Part shown: in pieces, positions 6,744 to 7,953 of the stretch
Position numbering within the stretch: the stretch's first letter is position 1
How the letters are laid out: the number at the start of each line of letters is the position of its first letter
Source of the DNA: Candidatus Aminicenantota bacterium
GTDB lineage: Bacteria > Acidobacteriota > Aminicenantia > UBA2199
Direction: 5' to 3'
DNA: 7,953 nt
Assembly: GCA_023137075.1 (NCBI GenBank)
Contig: JAGLQA010000121.1
Span: 1 to 7,953 of the forward strand
Notes under the pieces: generated by a model
Seen by the model: the letters and a program-made list of their open reading frames with translations, nothing else
What the model was told of the DNA's origin: nothing
The model's database searches: none
Translations under genes and position numbers: made by a program

Positions 6744-7953
6744 ATGGAAGCGTTAGACACGAACACAACAGGAATGGGAGAAGTAGCAGTTGTCTCCCGT
6801 CAATTTACCAGGGAGGAAAACTACTGGTTGAATAAGTTGTCGGGAAAGCTGGTAAAAAGCGCTTTCCCATATGATTTCCCGAAAGCAAGGGAGAGTAAGC
6901 CGGTTATGGAGAGTGTTAAATTCCGCTTTAGCGGGAAGATTTTTTCGCTGTTAATGAAGTTATGCAAGGATTCCGACCCGAAATTGTATATGGTTTTAAT
7001 CACCTCCTTAGTGGTATTACTGGATAAATATACCGGGAATAAAGATATCATAGTAGGAACCCCCATTTTTAAGCAGGAAACCGAGGCAGGATTCATCAAT
7101 ACGGTGCTTGCTTTAAGAAATCCAGTGACAGACGACATAACCTTTAAAGAATTGCTGCTGCAGGTAAGAGGGACCATTATCGAAGCGGATGAAAATCAAA
7201 ACTATTCCATCGAGATGCTGCTGCAAAAGTTGGAGATACCCTATTCAGGGCATGATTTCCCCCTGTTCGATACCGCACTGCTGCTTGAAAACATCCATTA
7301 TAAAAAATATCTCAGTGATATTCCTCTTAATTTGATTTTCTCTTTCTCTAGAGGTGCCGAATACACCGAAGGGGAAGTGGAGTACAACGCTTTCCTATAT
7401 AAAAAAACCACTGTTGAGAGAATCATCAAACATTTCACCCGTGTGTTGGAAGGAGCCCTGCAGCAAATAGACCTGGAGATAGGCAGCATCGCCATACTCT
7501 CAGAGCAGGAAAAGAATCAATTATTGGTCGAATTTAACAATACCGAAACTGCCTATCCCCCGGATAAAACGATTCACCGTTTATTCGAAGAGCAGGTGGA
7601 GAAAACGCCGTATAATCGCGCCATATATTTTGAAGATAGGGAAGCGCAAAAGACCCGGTCATTTAGTTATAAGCAGTTGAACCGGAAAGCCAATCGATTG
7701 GCAAGAATATTGAGGAAGAATGGTATAAGTAGCGAAGCGGTAGTAGGTATTATGACCGAACGTTCCTTAGATATGGTAGTGGGATTGCTGGCAATTTTAA
7801 AGGCCGGCGGAGCTTATTTACCCATTGACCCGGGGACACCGCAGGAGAGAGTGCAGCATATGCTTAGGAACTCCAGTGCCCGAACACTGTTGACCGATAG
7901 TGAAACACAAGAAGCAATACCCTTTACGGTGCTTCGAGATTTCGAGGAGAACA
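6744..7953 (+). CDS. Nonribosomal peptide synthetase, 3'-truncated: half-C lobe then A domain
   Basis: A second NRPS that runs off the right edge; 403 residues are visible and no stop occurs in frame. About 20 unstructured-looking residues lead to FTREENYWLNKL at residue 21. From there to about residue 250 is the C-terminal lobe of a condensation domain: YTGNKDIIVGTP (C4 region), GFINTVLALRN (C5), ENQNYSIEMLLQKL (C6) and DFPLFDTALLLENI (C7-like). The N-terminal lobe with HHxxxDG is absent, so the lobe cannot catalyse condensation alone. An A domain follows from about base 7551 (TIHRLFEEQ, FSYKQLNRKANRLA, LKAGGAYLPIDP at 7797-7832). Its substrate pocket is beyond the window. Such modules often start an assembly line or accept a condensation domain in trans; here the upstream NRPS ends in a free C domain. 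It probably shares a transcript with the two upstream genes. Confidence 0.95.
   Translation, partial: MEALDTNTTGMGEVAVVSRQFTREENYWLNKLSGKLVKSAFPYDFPKARESKPVMESVKFRFSGKIFSLLMKLCKDSDPKLYMVLITSLVVLLDKYTGNKDIIVGTPIFKQETEAGFINTVLALRNPVTDDITFKELLLQVRGTIIEADENQNYSIEMLLQKLEIPYSGHDFPLFDTALLLENIHYKKYLSDIPLNLIFSFSRGAEYTEGEVEYNAFLYKKTTVERIIKHFTRVLEGALQQIDLEIGSIAILSEQEKNQLLVEFNNTETAYPPDKTIHRLFEEQVEKTPYNRAIYFEDREAQKTRSFSYKQLNRKANRLARILRKNGISSEAVVGIMTERSLDMVVGLLAILKAGGAYLPIDPGTPQERVQHMLRNSSARTLLTDSETQEAIPFTVLRDFEEN
6804..7497 (+). other. Stand-alone C-terminal lobe of a condensation domain
   Basis: This stretch aligns with the second half of both condensation domains of the upstream NRPS (for example EYWLREF and IIVGCPTAGRR in the first), beginning at the YW motif that follows the N-terminal lobe. 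Everything before that, including the C1-C3 motifs and the catalytic histidine, is missing. It reads cleanly without stops or frame breaks and keeps conserved positions, so it appears to be a maintained structural element and not a decaying remnant. A platform or docking role is a guess. Confidence 0.8.

Overview
The window is a piece of a nonribosomal peptide synthetase (NRPS) gene cluster, all on the + strand and almost entirely coding. Three genes sit head to tail with very short gaps (36 bp and 14 bp), so they probably form one operon. The sequence is moderately AT-rich (low to mid 40s % GC by eye) with strong Shine-Dalgarno sites. The wording of the NRPS domains, especially the stand-alone C-terminal condensation lobe that opens the last gene, resembles NRPSs I recall from uncultured Acidobacteria-related lineages such as Candidatus Aminicenantes. 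That placement is from memory and tentative; a Firmicute or a deltaproteobacterium is not excluded.

Layout. (1) 1-5400: the 3' part of a large NRPS gene, open at the left edge. It encodes the end of an adenylation domain, then PCP-C-A-PCP-C, and stops straight after a complete condensation domain. (2) 5437-6729: a 430-residue radical SAM protein built like the methylthiotransferases (MiaB/RimO/MtaB). It has an N-terminal three-cysteine domain and a CxxxCxxC radical SAM core, but no recognisable RNA-binding TRAM domain. (3) 6744 to the right edge: the 5' part of a second NRPS. It begins with only the C-terminal half of a condensation domain (no HHxxxDG) and continues into an adenylation domain cut by the window end.

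How they may work together. The first NRPS ends on an active-looking condensation domain with no A-PCP behind it, and the second starts with an A module that lacks a working condensation domain. The two could therefore complete a split module in trans. The most striking observation is that the first NRPS and the radical SAM protein end in the same C-terminal tail, S-x-[VI]-L-x-x-D-x-x-D-F-G-F. Seven of 13 residues are identical, and six of those seven use different codons. This looks like a short docking motif shared by an assembly-line subunit and a tailoring enzyme. My working hypothesis is an assembly-line-docked, methylthiotransferase-like enzyme that adds sulfur (or a methylthio group) to a carrier-bound aminoacyl or peptidyl substrate. 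The architecture and tails are read from sequence; the chemistry and docking are inference.
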